DNA from: Paenibacillus woosongensis
Lineage (GTDB): Bacteria; Bacillota; Bacilli; Paenibacillales; Paenibacillaceae
Assembly: GCF_009725165.1 (NCBI RefSeq)
Contig: NZ_WNZW01000006.1
Coordinates: 124,001-188,000 of the forward strand
Direction of reading: 5' to 3'
Length of the DNA: 64,000 nt
Below are positions 25,261 through 33,891 of this stretch, one piece after another (positions within the stretch are counted from its first letter, which is position 1; each line of letters begins with the position of its first letter). The position numbers were made by a program, and so were the translations under genes. The notes beneath the pieces were generated by a model that was not told the origin of the DNA, ran no database searches, and worked only from the letters and a program-made list of their open reading frames with translations.

Positions 25261-26640
25261 ATGGAGCGGGAAGCCATTTTTCAAAGAAATAGACATCCAT
25301 TCAAAACCTTATCGCTAGGCATTCAGCATGTGCTGGCGATGTATGCGGGCGCGATTATCGTGCCGCTGATTGTCGGCAATGCGCTGCAGCTCAGCCATGA
25401 ACAGCTTACGTATTTGATCGCTATCGATCTTTTGGCCTGCGGTGTAGCTACGCTTCTCCAGGTGTGGGGCAACCGCATCTTCGGGATCGGGCTGCCGGTT
25501 ATGCTAGGCTGTGCGTTTCAGGCCGTGTCGCCGATGATCGCCATCGGTTTGACCGACGGGATGGGCGTATCGGCCATCTATGGGGCGATTATCGCTTCCG
25601 GGCTGTTCGTGTTCCTGTTTTCCGGATTGTTCGGTAAATTAATAGCCTTGTTCCCTCCAGTGGTTACAGGCTCCGTGGTAACGATTATCGGGGTGACCTT
25701 GATTCCGGTAGCTTTGACGGACCTGGGAGGCGGCAATCCGGGGACGAATCCCGAATTCGGAAGCCCTCTGAACCTGTCGCTGGGCTTTGGCGTGCTGCTA
25801 TTCATTATTCTGATGAACCGCTTTGCCAAAGGGTTTCTGCGTTCCATTTCCGTCCTGCTCGGCCTCATTGCCGGCACGATTGTCTCCGCGCTTGCGGGCG
25901 GTGTGAATCTTAAGCCGCTTCAAGAAGCGAGCTGGTTCCATATGCCTCAGATGTTCTATTTCGGGGCGCCGACATTTCACGCGTCAGCCATTCTGACGAT
26001 GATTCTGGTTGCGATCGTTAGCGTTGCCGAATCGACCGGCGTATTTATGGCGCTTGGCAAAATCGTGGATAAAGACATTACGTCGAAGGATTTGGCCCGC
26101 GGTTACCGGGCCGAGGGATTGGCGATCGCTCTGGGCGGATTGTTCAACTCCTTCCCATACACGACCTATTCCCAGAACGTTGGTCTCATTCAAATGAGCC
26201 GGGTCAAAACACGCGATGTGATCGTCGTCGCTGGCAGCTTGCTCGTCTTGATCGGCTTCGTGCCAAAAATCGCCGCATTGACCCAGCTTGTCCCGGCTTC
26301 CGTCCTCGGCGGAGCGATGATCGCCCTGTTTGGACTGGTGCTGTCCTCGGGCGTACGCATGCTGGGGGATCAGGTAGATCTTAACCGTCACGAGAACCTG
26401 CTCATCATCGCCTGTTCAGTAGGCATGGGCCTCGGTGTTACCGTCGTGCCGGAGATTTTCCAGCGCGTGCCGGACTGGCTTCGCATTCTCGTTGACAACG
26501 GTATTGTTGCCGGCAGCTTCACCGCCATCGTGCTGAATCTGTTGTTTAACGGCTTCCGGGGGCACCAAGCCAAATCGGCATCTGCACCGGGACAGCAGCC
26601 GACGGCGGCTGATGAAGCAGCTTCTGCGTCGGCATTATAA
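25261..26640 (+). CDS. pbuX: Xanthine permease (NCS2 family)
   Basis: 459 residues, about 12-14 membrane segments, nucleobase:cation symporter-2 family. The signature 'SQNVGLIQMSRVKTRDV' near residue 305 and 'VAESTGVFMALG' near 260 are typical of bacterial xanthine/uric acid transporters. It starts 41 bp after xpt, with GGGGAGG about 14 nt before the ATG, a rather long spacing. The C-terminal ~20 residues are Ala/Gln-rich and cytoplasmic. Ends in a strong terminator. Confidence 0.93.
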   Translation: MEREAIFQRNRHPFKTLSLGIQHVLAMYAGAIIVPLIVGNALQLSHEQLTYLIAIDLLACGVATLLQVWGNRIFGIGLPVMLGCAFQAVSPMIAIGLTDGMGVSAIYGAIIASGLFVFLFSGLFGKLIALFPPVVTGSVVTIIGVTLIPVALTDLGGGNPGTNPEFGSPLNLSLGFGVLLFIILMNRFAKGFLRSISVLLGLIAGTIVSALAGGVNLKPLQEASWFHMPQMFYFGAPTFHASAILTMILVAIVSVAESTGVFMALGKIVDKDITSKDLARGYRAEGLAIALGGLFNSFPYTTYSQNVGLIQMSRVKTRDVIVVAGSLLVLIGFVPKIAALTQLVPASVLGGAMIALFGLVLSSGVRMLGDQVDLNRHENLLIIACSVGMGLGVTVVPEIFQRVPDWLRILVDNGIVAGSFTAIVLNLLFNGFRGHQAKSASAPGQQPTAADEAASASAL

Positions 26641-26684
26641 CATCTATTAGTGCGGAGCATGGTTTGTTCCGGCAAATGTAAGAG

Positions 26685-26718
26685 AATGACCAAGCCTGTA
26701 CAGGCTTGGTCATTTTTT
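26685..26718. terminator. Bidirectional terminator after pbuX
   Basis: A perfect 14-bp stem (AATGACCAAGCCTG and complement) with a two-base loop, followed by TTTTTT on the plus strand. It also closes the convergent DUF4870 gene. Confidence 0.88.
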
Positions 26719-26748
26719 GATCTCGGTCATGATAGTTCGGCGCTGCTC

Positions 26749-27087
26749 CTACATCCGGTTCAATTGCTTCTCGGCAAGCTCGCCGATCCACGGCAGCTTA
26801 AGCCACTTGCCTTGCAGAGACGTCAGCATCAGCAGGAGCCAAAGCGCGATTCCAAGCGCGCTTAGCAGCAGCCCCACTACGATGCCGATCAACGGCAGGA
26901 AGCCGGCAGCGGCATGGGCGATCATGAGCCCGGCGAACAGCATCACGGATTGAAGCGCGTGAAAAAGAACGAAGCGGCTTCTTTTCTCTACCGCCAGGAA
27001 TACGACGCCGCCGACAAAAGCGAACAGATAGCAGAGGAAGGCCGCTACATTTTCATACAGACCCGTTGAGGATTTGAAAGGGGACAT
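26749..27087 (-). CDS. DUF4870 small membrane protein
   Basis: 112 residues with three hydrophobic segments ('ENVAAFLCYLFAFVGGVVFL', a middle segment after 'SRFVLFHALQSVMLFAG', and a C-terminal one). The 'FHALQS' motif between helices is characteristic of the DUF4870/Tic20-like family. Function unknown. ATG 27087 has AAGG 9 nt upstream; the ATG at 27093 is too close to it. Confidence 0.75.
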   Translation of the reverse strand: MSPFKSSTGLYENVAAFLCYLFAFVGGVVFLAVEKRSRFVLFHALQSVMLFAGLMIAHAAAGFLPLIGIVVGLLLSALGIALWLLLMLTSLQGKWLKLPWIGELAEKQLNRM

Positions 27088-27185
27088 GAGCATCTACCTT
27101 CTTTCTGTCAGTCAAATAAAGGGAATTGGACTGGTTCCCTGTCTCAATAGACAGTGTATGACGAGCCTGCTGCTCACAGAACGGA

Positions 27186-27215
27186 TTGACATTAAAAATA
27201 GGATTGGCATATACT
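27186..27215 (+). promoter_or_regulatory. SigA-type promoter of the padR operon
   Basis: TTGACA (27186-27191), 18-bp spacer, TATACT (27210-27215). The predicted transcription start falls at the left edge of the inverted repeat at 27226-27292, which suits repression. Confidence 0.75.
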
Positions 27216-27225
27216 ATATTACAAT

Positions 27226-27309
27226 GCAAGATAGTTGGAGATATGTTGTGAACTTCCCTTGCAGCACAGCGTATTATCCTCAACTATCTTGCTTTACAAG
27301 TTAGTTGGA
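27226..27309. promoter_or_regulatory. Probable PadR operator repeats
   Basis: GCAAGATAGTTG (27226-27237) and CAACTATCTTGC (27281-27292) are perfect inverted copies 43 bp apart; a third, imperfect forward copy (TACAAGTTAGTTGG) follows from about 27296. Placement just downstream of the promoter and ~80 bp before padR fits autorepression by the PadR dimer. Confidence 0.65.
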
Positions 27310-27386
27310 TTTCTAAAATTGCGGACTGTCGAAATGCCGAACTGCCGAATTACAATGTCGAGCTAACTGGAATGGAGAAATGATAC

Positions 27387-27734
27387 ATGACGACCTACAG
27401 CCAAATGCTAAAGGGCATTCTAGAGGGCTGCATATTGGCCTTGATGGAGAGTAAAGAGGTTTATGGGTATGAGCTTACGACATTGCTGGAGCAGTCGGGC
27501 TTGTCGTTTGTAAGTGAAGGGAGCATCTATCCGCTGCTGCTGCGGATGCAGAAGGAAGGGCTGATCTGCGGTGAGCTGCGGCAGGACGGGGTGTCCGGCG
27601 GGCCGCCCCGGAAATATTACCGATTAACGGATGAAGGCGTGCAATCGCTGCGGCAGTTTCGGAAGTCCTGGGATGGGCTGCGGCAAAGCGTGGATCACGT
27701 ACTGACGAAAGGAGCTGGAGGACATGAAGATTAA
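27387..27734 (+). CDS. PadR family transcriptional regulator
   Basis: 115 residues, the short PadR-s2 type: winged helix 'LALMESKEVYGYELTTLLEQ' then 'SEGSIYPLLLRMQKEGLI', with the wing at 'GPPRKYYRLTDEG'. Such regulators act as homodimers and control the adjacent membrane-protein gene. Start ATG 27387 with GGAGAA upstream. It overlaps the next gene by 11 bp, showing translational coupling. Confidence 0.92.
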   Translation: MTTYSQMLKGILEGCILALMESKEVYGYELTTLLEQSGLSFVSEGSIYPLLLRMQKEGLICGELRQDGVSGGPPRKYYRLTDEGVQSLRQFRKSWDGLRQSVDHVLTKGAGGHED

Positions 27735-28392
27735 TCAGATGGCAGAGGAGAATAACCGGCTGAGAGCGCAAATGACACAAGAGAATGAGGCGTATTTTGA
27801 TAATATGGTTGTTTATTTACGCTCAAGCCGAGTCGATCAGGCTAAGGCAGAAGAGCTGCTTCTAGAGACGGCTCAGCACATGCTCGAGGCCCAGCGGCAT
27901 GGGAAGACTGCTGCGGAGGTATTTGGAGAGGATCCGGAGCAGTACTTCCGAGAGCTGCTGGAACACTTGCCTAAGAGAAGCCTAAGGGAGGCGATATCGG
28001 AATATGCGATGATCCCGTGGATCGCCTTAACCTGGATGTTTGCGGTGCAGGCCCTGTTCGGCTTCATCGCCATGGGGTTTGGGAACAAGACGGGTGCCTT
28101 CAACCGAATCAGCCTTTTTTCTGTGCTAATGCTGGTTTTTGCCTCGATTGCTGTAATTGAATTGGTGTTGAGGGTGCTGAAGCGCGATAGCGTCAAGCCG
28201 GCCGGCAAAGGGCGCGCCTTCAGCCTGAAGATTGCCGTGATTTATGGCGTCTATCTGGCGGCAGTCATATTAGCGGCAGTCTATTTGCACGATAAGCTGC
28301 CTGTTATTGAAGCAGCGCCATGGGTAAGCCTGGGGTTGTTCATCGTTGGCCTTCTCGGCCAGAAGTTTATTTTCATGCGAAAAAATTCATGA
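27724..28392 (+). CDS. DUF1129-like membrane protein partnered with PadR
   Basis: 222 residues. The N-terminal ~95 are soluble, helical and charged ('EELLLETAQHMLEAQRHGKTAAEVFGEDP'), and four membrane segments follow (about 98-118, 130-150, 163-183, 193-215). PadR plus a protein of this layout is a recurrent pair in Bacillota, where the membrane protein is the target of the regulator. Function unknown. AAAGGAG lies ~10 nt before ATG 27724; GGAGG is closer. Confidence 0.75.
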   Translation: MKINQMAEENNRLRAQMTQENEAYFDNMVVYLRSSRVDQAKAEELLLETAQHMLEAQRHGKTAAEVFGEDPEQYFRELLEHLPKRSLREAISEYAMIPWIALTWMFAVQALFGFIAMGFGNKTGAFNRISLFSVLMLVFASIAVIELVLRVLKRDSVKPAGKGRAFSLKIAVIYGVYLAAVILAAVYLHDKLPVIEAAPWVSLGLFIVGLLGQKFIFMRKNS

Positions 28393-28415
28393 TAGCAACG
28401 ATATTGTCGTTTTGC

Positions 28416-29567
28416 CTACAGCAGGGATGTGCTGCCGGCCAGCGAGGGGGCAGGTGTGAGCCACTGCTCGATAATGTCATTGACGATCGTTTTGGCCGCT
28501 TCGGGTCTGCGCACAAGATCGATCTCTCCATAAACATGGGCTAACCGCTCCTCGTTTAAGAGAAGCCCATCGATTTGGCGGATCAGGGTGCCCGGGTCAT
28601 TCGCGATATGGGCGATTCCTTTGCTCTCCAGATACAGGGCGTTATTCAGCTCCTGGCCTGGTACAGGGCGGTACACGAATATGGGAAGACGGCTGACAAG
28701 CGATTCTGAGAGCGTAATTCCGCCCGGCTTCGTTACGATACAATGGCTCAGCTGCATTAGCTGGGCTATTTCGCTAATATAGCCGAACAGGTGGAAGTGC
28801 GGGTGCTGTCCGAGCTCCTGATCCAGCTTGCGGTGGAGCTCTTTGTTCCTTCCGCAGACGGCGATAACCTGATAGTTGTCTTTAGCGAGCAGCGTCTCGC
28901 AAATATCACGGATGCCCTGCATGACGCCGAACGCCCCGGCCATGATCAGAATCGTTCGCCTCGAGGGATCGAGCCGGCAGAGCTGCTCTGTTGCCATACT
29001 GGGACTTCGACCGAAATCAGGCTTTAGCGGAATCCCGCTGACCAGCACCCGTTCCGCCGGAATGCCGCGTCTTACGAGATCCTGCATCAACTCCTCCGTA
29101 GCTACGTAATAACGATCCACGCCAGGGTGAACCCAGCGTCCGTGCAGGTCAAAATCGGTAACGATGTTGATCAGGGGAAGCTTCAGTCCCGTTTTTTTCA
29201 GTAATTTCGGCATGGCTAACTGGGGGAAAGTATGAATGATAAGATCGGGCTCGATGCTGGCGATGGCCTGCTCAAGCTTCCTCATTCCGAGGGAATTGAG
29301 CACGCTCAACAAAGATGTATCCGGCTGCAGGTCCTTTGTGGCATTGTACACCCAGCCATAGAGCATTGGCATCGTTTTGAAGCTCTGCATATAGACGAAC
29401 TTGGTCATTTCGTTCAGCAGAGGATGCGCCTCTGCCATCAAGTCCAGCAGTTCGACATCCGTAATCCCCGACCGATGAAAGCTTGCTTCAAGGGCTTTGG
29501 AAGCCTGGTAATGCCCCTCGCCATAGCTGGCATACATAATCAATACTTTGGGCGAGCCTGAGAGCAT
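28416..29567 (-). CDS. MGDG synthase-type glycosyltransferase (GT28, UgtP-like)
   Basis: 383 residues. N-terminal MGDG-synthase domain 'VLIMYASYGEGHYQASKAL' (acceptor-lipid side) and C-terminal GT28 domain with 'VTKPGGITLSESL' for the nucleotide-sugar. Members transfer glucose or galactose from UDP-sugar to diacylglycerol; Bacillus UgtP makes the glucolipid anchor of lipoteichoic acid. The LTA-synthase-like gene at 60 kb makes that use plausible. ATG 29567 with GGGAGGGA just upstream. Convergent with the PadR pair, only 23 bp apart. Confidence 0.87.
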   Translation of the reverse strand: MLSGSPKVLIMYASYGEGHYQASKALEASFHRSGITDVELLDLMAEAHPLLNEMTKFVYMQSFKTMPMLYGWVYNATKDLQPDTSLLSVLNSLGMRKLEQAIASIEPDLIIHTFPQLAMPKLLKKTGLKLPLINIVTDFDLHGRWVHPGVDRYYVATEELMQDLVRRGIPAERVLVSGIPLKPDFGRSPSMATEQLCRLDPSRRTILIMAGAFGVMQGIRDICETLLAKDNYQVIAVCGRNKELHRKLDQELGQHPHFHLFGYISEIAQLMQLSHCIVTKPGGITLSESLVSRLPIFVYRPVPGQELNNALYLESKGIAHIANDPGTLIRQIDGLLLNEERLAHVYGEIDLVRRPEAAKTIVNDIIEQWLTPAPSLAGSTSLL

Positions 29568-29634
29568 AGCTAAATCCCTCCCGATGAACTTAAGAATTGG
29601 TTATTCAGAAAATAAAGAATCCTAGTTATTGCGG

Positions 29635-30660
29635 TTAGCTGTGCTTCAATGCAGGCATAATGAACTTTTCCAGCAGCGGCCTGGGGTTCTTCCAGCGGTT
29701 TAGATCACTGGCCGCCGTAAATACGACAACGGCATCGAGCGAAGGAATCACATTGATTTGCTGCCCTCCATGCCCATGAGCATAGGCGAATGGAATCCCG
29801 TTAGCTTTGGCCGTCCACCAATGATAGCCATAACGGCCATAGCCGGGACTCTCCGGGGCTAAAGGAGTCATTGAGCGGGTCAGCCACTCGGCGGAGAGAA
29901 GCCGCTCGTTTTCCCAGACACCGCCCTGCAGGCAGAGCAGGCCGATCTTCGCCATGTCCCGTGCCGTTAAATGAAGTCCGATATGACCCATCGAATGGCC
30001 TTCGGGACTGGCACTCCAGGAAACATCTTTAATGCCGAGGGGACCGAACAAGTATTTCCCGGCATACTCCGCCGCGCTCAGCCCTGTCCATTCCGTCAGC
30101 AATACGGAGAGAAGATGGCTATCTACACTACAGTATTGGAAGGTTCCGATTTTATGCTGCTCGATGGGGAGCTGCATCATGTATTTTGTCCAATTTCGGC
30201 TCTGGTGCAAGCGATGGATGAGTGCCTCTCCCATTTTAACACCTGTTTTCCAATGAAATCCAGAGGTCATTGTGAGCAAATGACGCAAGGTTAGTTGTTC
30301 CCAGAGCGGATCCAGCGTCCGGTCAGCGTATTTCCGCAAGTGTGCAGCGATGGGTTCATCCAGCTGCGGAAGGTCTCCCCGGTAACTGGCAACGCCTAGC
30401 AGAAGGGAAAGGATCGACTTGGTGGCCGACCTTAAATCATGAAGGTCGTTCGTCTCAAATCCGTTATAATAACGCTCGGTAAGCACGGCATCCTGCCGGG
30501 CTACGATGAAGCTGTTCATTTTAGGGAACCGTTGGATGATTTCTTCGTCCGCGGCACAAAGCAGGCTGGCAGCCTCCTTGCTTGGAGCAGGGGGAGTGCT
30601 GTGTAAGCCAGCGGTGTGAGCCTTGGCAGAAGGAGCGGTAATGCTGCTGATGGACTGCAT
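29635..30660 (-). CDS. Serine hydrolase, beta-lactamase/class C PBP fold
   Basis: About 341 residues. The Ser-x-x-Lys nucleophile motif is 'SATKS', Tyr-x-Asn-type motif 'YCS', and the third motif 'HGHGG' replaces Lys-Thr-Gly, as in esterase-like members of this family. No convincing signal peptide, so a cytosolic esterase or amidase is more likely than a true beta-lactamase. ATG 30660 has AAAGGAG 8-9 nt upstream; a longer frame to 30720 lacks a ribosome site. Confidence 0.82.
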   Translation of the reverse strand: MQSISSITAPSAKAHTAGLHSTPPAPSKEAASLLCAADEEIIQRFPKMNSFIVARQDAVLTERYYNGFETNDLHDLRSATKSILSLLLGVASYRGDLPQLDEPIAAHLRKYADRTLDPLWEQLTLRHLLTMTSGFHWKTGVKMGEALIHRLHQSRNWTKYMMQLPIEQHKIGTFQYCSVDSHLLSVLLTEWTGLSAAEYAGKYLFGPLGIKDVSWSASPEGHSMGHIGLHLTARDMAKIGLLCLQGGVWENERLLSAEWLTRSMTPLAPESPGYGRYGYHWWTAKANGIPFAYAHGHGGQQINVIPSLDAVVVFTAASDLNRWKNPRPLLEKFIMPALKHS

Positions 30661-30811
30661 GTCATTTTCTCCTTTACTCAGTCTTATATATTTATTGTAA
30701 CCAGAATTAAGGATGAGCAATAATTTTGCCGATTGTATGAGTATGCTGGGTTTTGATATTTTTCAAAAAAAGTGTGCGTATGGAAGAAAGCTGTAAGGCC
30801 TGAGCTGAATA

Positions 30812-31041
30812 TGTTACAATATAAGAGATAGGAGGTTATTCCATCAAGTCTGCGGATTGTCCGGGCTATTCGGACATGTATGGTTGCCAGCTTGATTAAA
30901 CAGGAATTTCTATGGGTATGTAATAGTGTCAGGTGCCTGCCGAGAAGGCGTAATGCAGCCCAAGACTTCATGAATCAACATCACTTTTCGGCGTTCTCGA
31001 AATCGGAGCATTAATTACAAGCGTTCTGGGAGGGAATATGT
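30812..31041 (+). other. Possible structured 5' leader of the small gene at 31042
   Basis: An extended -10 (TGTTACAAT) near 30812-30821 is followed by ~200 nt containing an AGGAGG with no good start, a hairpin TGTCCG/CGGACA, an outer pair ATCAAG/CTTGAT, and a CGAGAA/TTCTCG pair. It could be a regulatory leader or a small RNA; no known class is recognised and no terminator separates it from the gene. Confidence 0.35.
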
Positions 31042-31239
31042 ATGGCAACGAAAGGTCACAATGAAGTAAAGGAAAGTCTGCGGGAGATGACCCGGATATA
31101 TAAGCCGAAAGACCCGAAAAAATTCGTAAAGGAATACGTCCGGAAATATCGTATCATGGGCGGCTATGAAGAAGAATTAACGGACCTGGTTGAACATGAA
31201 ATGGGCAAGCTGAATTCAGTCAACTCGTCCGTATCTTGA
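31042..31239 (+). CDS. Small basic protein, unknown
   Basis: 65 residues, rich in Lys and Glu ('EMTRIYKPKDPKKFVKEYVRKYRI'), no membrane segment. GGGAGGG about 8 nt before ATG 31042 and a terminator right after the stop support a real gene. No family recognised. Confidence 0.7.
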   Translation: MATKGHNEVKESLREMTRIYKPKDPKKFVKEYVRKYRIMGGYEEELTDLVEHEMGKLNSVNSSVS

Positions 31240-31298
31240 CGCCTCCTGCTGAGTGTCAAGCACTTGCAGTCGTTCATTTAATGAGGAACAGTGGATAT

Positions 31299-31334
31299 CC
31301 GTCTTGCAGCGTCATGCCGCAGGGCGGTTTTTTT
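31299..31334 (+). terminator. Terminator after the small gene
   Basis: CCGTCTTGC pairs with GCAGGGCGG (two G-U pairs) around an 11-nt loop, followed by seven T. Confidence 0.7.
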
Positions 31335-31407
31335 CTGCTTATTCCTACATATATTATAACAACGCTTATTAACGGGGTGTTAAAGCTCTCGAGAGGAGAC
31401 GGAAATA

Positions 31408-32160
31408 TTGAAAATCAACCTGAAGACGAGGGAAGAAATATTAAAAATCCGGGAGGCCGGCAAAATCCTTGCCGAGTGTCACGGCGAGCTTGCCAGCCGG
31501 ATCGGCCCGGGAATGACAACGCTGGAAATCGACGAATGGGTGGAGCAGTACTTGGCTGGCAGAAAAGCAACGCCGGAGCAAAAGGGGTACCGGGGTTACC
31601 CGTTTGCAACCTGTGCTTCGGTGAACGATGTCGTCTGCCATGGATTCCCGAACCATCGCCAGCTCCAGAACGGAGATATCGTGACCATTGACATCGTCGT
31701 GAACAAGAATGGCTGGCTCGCCGATTCAGCCTGGTCTTACCGCATCGGAGAGGTTAGCGGAGAAGCTGACCGGCTGCTGACCATCACGCATAAAGCCCTG
31801 GAGAAAGGCATCGCGCAGGCTGTGGCGGGCAAACGCGTGGGAGATATCAGCGCGGCGGTCCAAGGGGTGGCGAGAGAAGCAGGCATCGGCATCGTGAAGC
31901 CGCTGATCGGGCATGGCATTGGCCGGTCCATGCACGAGCCGCCGGATGTGCCGAACTTTGGGCGTGCCCATACTGGACCGCTATTGCGGGAGGGGATGGT
32001 CATCACGGTAGAACCGATCCTAACCTCCGGGGATACGGGCGCCGTCCTGTGGGATGATGACGGGTGGACGATCCGTACGGCCGACGGAAGCTTGGGCGGG
32101 CATTATGAACATACAATAGCGATAACAAAAGGAGCTCCCGTCGTCCTTACTTCCTTGTGA
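31408..32160 (+). CDS. map: Type I methionine aminopeptidase
   Basis: 250 residues. The five metal ligands are recognisable: Asp in 'VTIDIVVNKNG', Asp in 'LADSAWSY', His in 'IGHGIGRSMHE', Glu in 'VEPIL' and Glu in 'GGHYEHTIAIT'. It removes the initiator methionine from nascent proteins. Length matches the stand-alone MapB-type enzyme. The start is TTG at 31408, supported by GAGAGGAG about 10 nt upstream. It is not in the ribosomal protein operon, so it is likely a second Map paralogue. Confidence 0.92.
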   Translation: MKINLKTREEILKIREAGKILAECHGELASRIGPGMTTLEIDEWVEQYLAGRKATPEQKGYRGYPFATCASVNDVVCHGFPNHRQLQNGDIVTIDIVVNKNGWLADSAWSYRIGEVSGEADRLLTITHKALEKGIAQAVAGKRVGDISAAVQGVAREAGIGIVKPLIGHGIGRSMHEPPDVPNFGRAHTGPLLREGMVITVEPILTSGDTGAVLWDDDGWTIRTADGSLGGHYEHTIAITKGAPVVLTSL

Positions 32161-32429
32161 AGAGGACGTGCGATGGCGGTGCCTTTTTGCCAAGTATAAC
32201 AAGATCTCCGTATCTAATCCGACTCCTCGTTACTCTTTATGCCAAGATGAACTAGCGTCAAACAGTGGTTTGCGGTCTGTTTTCCTTGAATATACGACGA
32301 GAACGATTGTCTTATATGCTGGCTTCCCGAAGGCTAACAGCCCTCAGGCGAAATTGGAGAGAAGGCAGAATTCAGGGGGGGCGGACCGCAAGCAGGGAGC
32401 GAAGGGGATTATAATGGAGATGTTGGCGG
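32161..32429. other. Intergenic stretch without recognised gene
   Basis: A 90-codon plus-strand frame (32168-32440) has no ribosome binding site and an unnatural composition; I do not consider it a gene. Nothing else is seen. Confidence 0.5.
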
Positions 32430-32640
32430 TAGATGGATAGGTAGATGGATAAAGTACGGGTATAGCCTTAAGTTCAGATTCAAGTACTGGTACAGATACA
32501 AGTAGAGTTATACGCACAAAGTAGAGTTACAGGCACAAAAAATACAGTTGCAAGTACAGATAGAAGTAGAGTTACACGCACAAAGCACCGTTATAAATAC
32601 GGCATAAAGTGTGGTAGGTAAAGGTAAGGGTACAGTAAAC
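32430..32640. repeat. Degenerate simple-repeat tract
   Basis: Repeats of GTAGATGGATA, then AGTACnGGTA/AGATACAAGTA and three copies of a unit of the form GTAGAGTTACACGCACAAA at about 32504, 32524 and 32567. Same character as the tract at 355-660. No coding potential. Confidence 0.8.
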
Positions 32641-32787
32641 AGTTAACGGGGCGGGAGTGCTGGTACGGGTCGAAACTGTAATCTATCGCTGCCGTTAGAG
32701 TTATCCTTTCGTCGAGTCGCCGTCAGTAGCAAATTGAATGGGACTGCGAATTAGAATATCTCTTGGATATCACAATAATCTAACCCA

Positions 32788-32810
32788 AACGGCAGAGATG
32801 TCGTTTTTTT
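32788..32810 (+). terminator. Orphan intrinsic terminator
   Basis: AACGGCA pairs with TGTCGTT (one G-U) around GAGA, followed by seven T. There is no coding gene upstream within 600 bp, so it may end a small RNA starting somewhere after 32641. Confidence 0.5.
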
Positions 32811-32950
32811 ATATTTGTGGCTTTTACTTTTCGTTGCTGGTACATATTCGATCATTTGCTAAGTGCAGCAATGATAAGGTCGGGTGTTGAGCCCAATCGG
32901 ACAAACCCATCATGTACTTCGAAAGAGGCCTGCGACGGATAGCCCGAATA

Positions 32951-33132
32951 TAACGAATCTCATTAGCGTTATATGTACATATTAGCTATTAATTTAATTC
33001 TAATGAATCTCAGTCACCTTATTTGCGGTTTATTTTCTTATTGGAGTGGTTAAGCATGAAATAACGTTACATAGCTTCGTTACATTTTAATGTTGGCTCT
33101 TTTTAGGTAAATAGCGTTCGTGAGATTCGTTA
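32951..33132. repeat. Quadripartite element, family 3
   Basis: Motif AACGAATCTCA-n4-CGTTATTT. Forward copies at 32951-32975 and 33001-33025, inverted copies at about 33059-33083 and 33108-33132; steps 50, 58 and 49 bp. The sequence is unlike family 1, but the layout and total length are the same. Confidence 0.8.
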
Positions 33133-33440
33133 AAATGCCACGATCCCGTGCTTCAGATCTAGCACCTCGTGTTTCGTATTCCGATCTCACGACCGGCCGC
33201 GCGTCTCCATTTCGTTCGGTCGACTATCGTTCGCGTCACGTATCTCGTTCAAGGCCTTGCGTTCTCGTTCCGATCACACTATCATCCGTGTCGTGTTCTC
33301 AATTCACGACCCGGTCCCGTGCCGCGTGTACCATCCCGATCCCGGTCTCGCTCTTGATGCCGAATCCCGATCCCGAATTCAGATCCTGACCCTGATCTCA
33401 GTCCAGCTCTCCGTTTCACAGCCAGATCTTGGTCAGGTCT
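33133..33440. repeat. Degenerate simple-repeat tract (pyrimidine/CG-rich)
   Basis: Short drifting units such as TTCGT, CACG, CCCGATC and GATCCTGAC dominate; Arg/Ser/Pro-rich frames on both strands are by-products. It directly adjoins the family 3 element. Confidence 0.75.
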
Positions 33441-33741
33441 CCGTCTAGCTACAATCACGGGAGCACGGGGTTCGGCAGCGCAGTTTGCCACTTGCTGCCA
33501 GCGGTAATGGCTCGCTAGCCAGAGGCTTGGAGTTTTTCTGATGAATTGTGACAAGAAATTCGCTGAAATGTCGAAAATGGTTCAAAATGATTTGGCCGAG
33601 GGCAAAATGGGAAAGCGCCTCTCACAGTCTAGCGGCAAGAAACGAGGCGCAGGGGGAAACAGAAGGGTGGAAACGCTCGCAAACCTTGTTATGGCGGGCT
33701 TTTTCAGACATTTGAACAATTTGTGAACTCCCTTGATCTCA
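33441..33741. other. Intergenic stretch without recognised gene
   Basis: A 61-codon frame at 33541-33726 has no ribosome binding site or family likeness. Nothing else is evident before the cta promoter. Confidence 0.45.
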
Positions 33742-33770
33742 TTGACAAAAGAGGGGTTCACTCTTATATT
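33742..33770 (+). promoter_or_regulatory. SigA-type promoter of the cta operon
   Basis: TTGACA, 17-bp spacer, TATATT. An imperfect inverted repeat GTGAACTCCC (33723-33732) / GGGGTTCAC (33753-33761) flanks the -35 box and may bind a regulator. A hairpin with arms TTTTTCCC/GGGAAAAA lies in the leader at about 33827-33850. Confidence 0.75.
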
Positions 33771-33891
33771 TAATAAGTGATTGTTTTAATTGACAGGATT
33801 GCAGTTTCCGTGCTAGGGCAGGAAAGTTTTTCCCCGGGCAAGGGAAAAAGCCTGTAATCATCGGAAGAATACGTAAAAGTGGGGTAGATCA

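Noticed and set aside
29635..30660. Serine hydrolase considered as an antibiotic-inactivating beta-lactamase
   Set aside because: Third motif is HGHGG rather than KTG and there is no signal peptide, so resistance is unlikely.
32168..32440. 90-codon frame after map
   Set aside because: No ribosome binding site, composition unlike the neighbouring genes, runs into simple repeats.
33541..33726. 61-codon frame before the cta promoter
   Set aside because: No ribosome binding site or recognisable family; probably chance.
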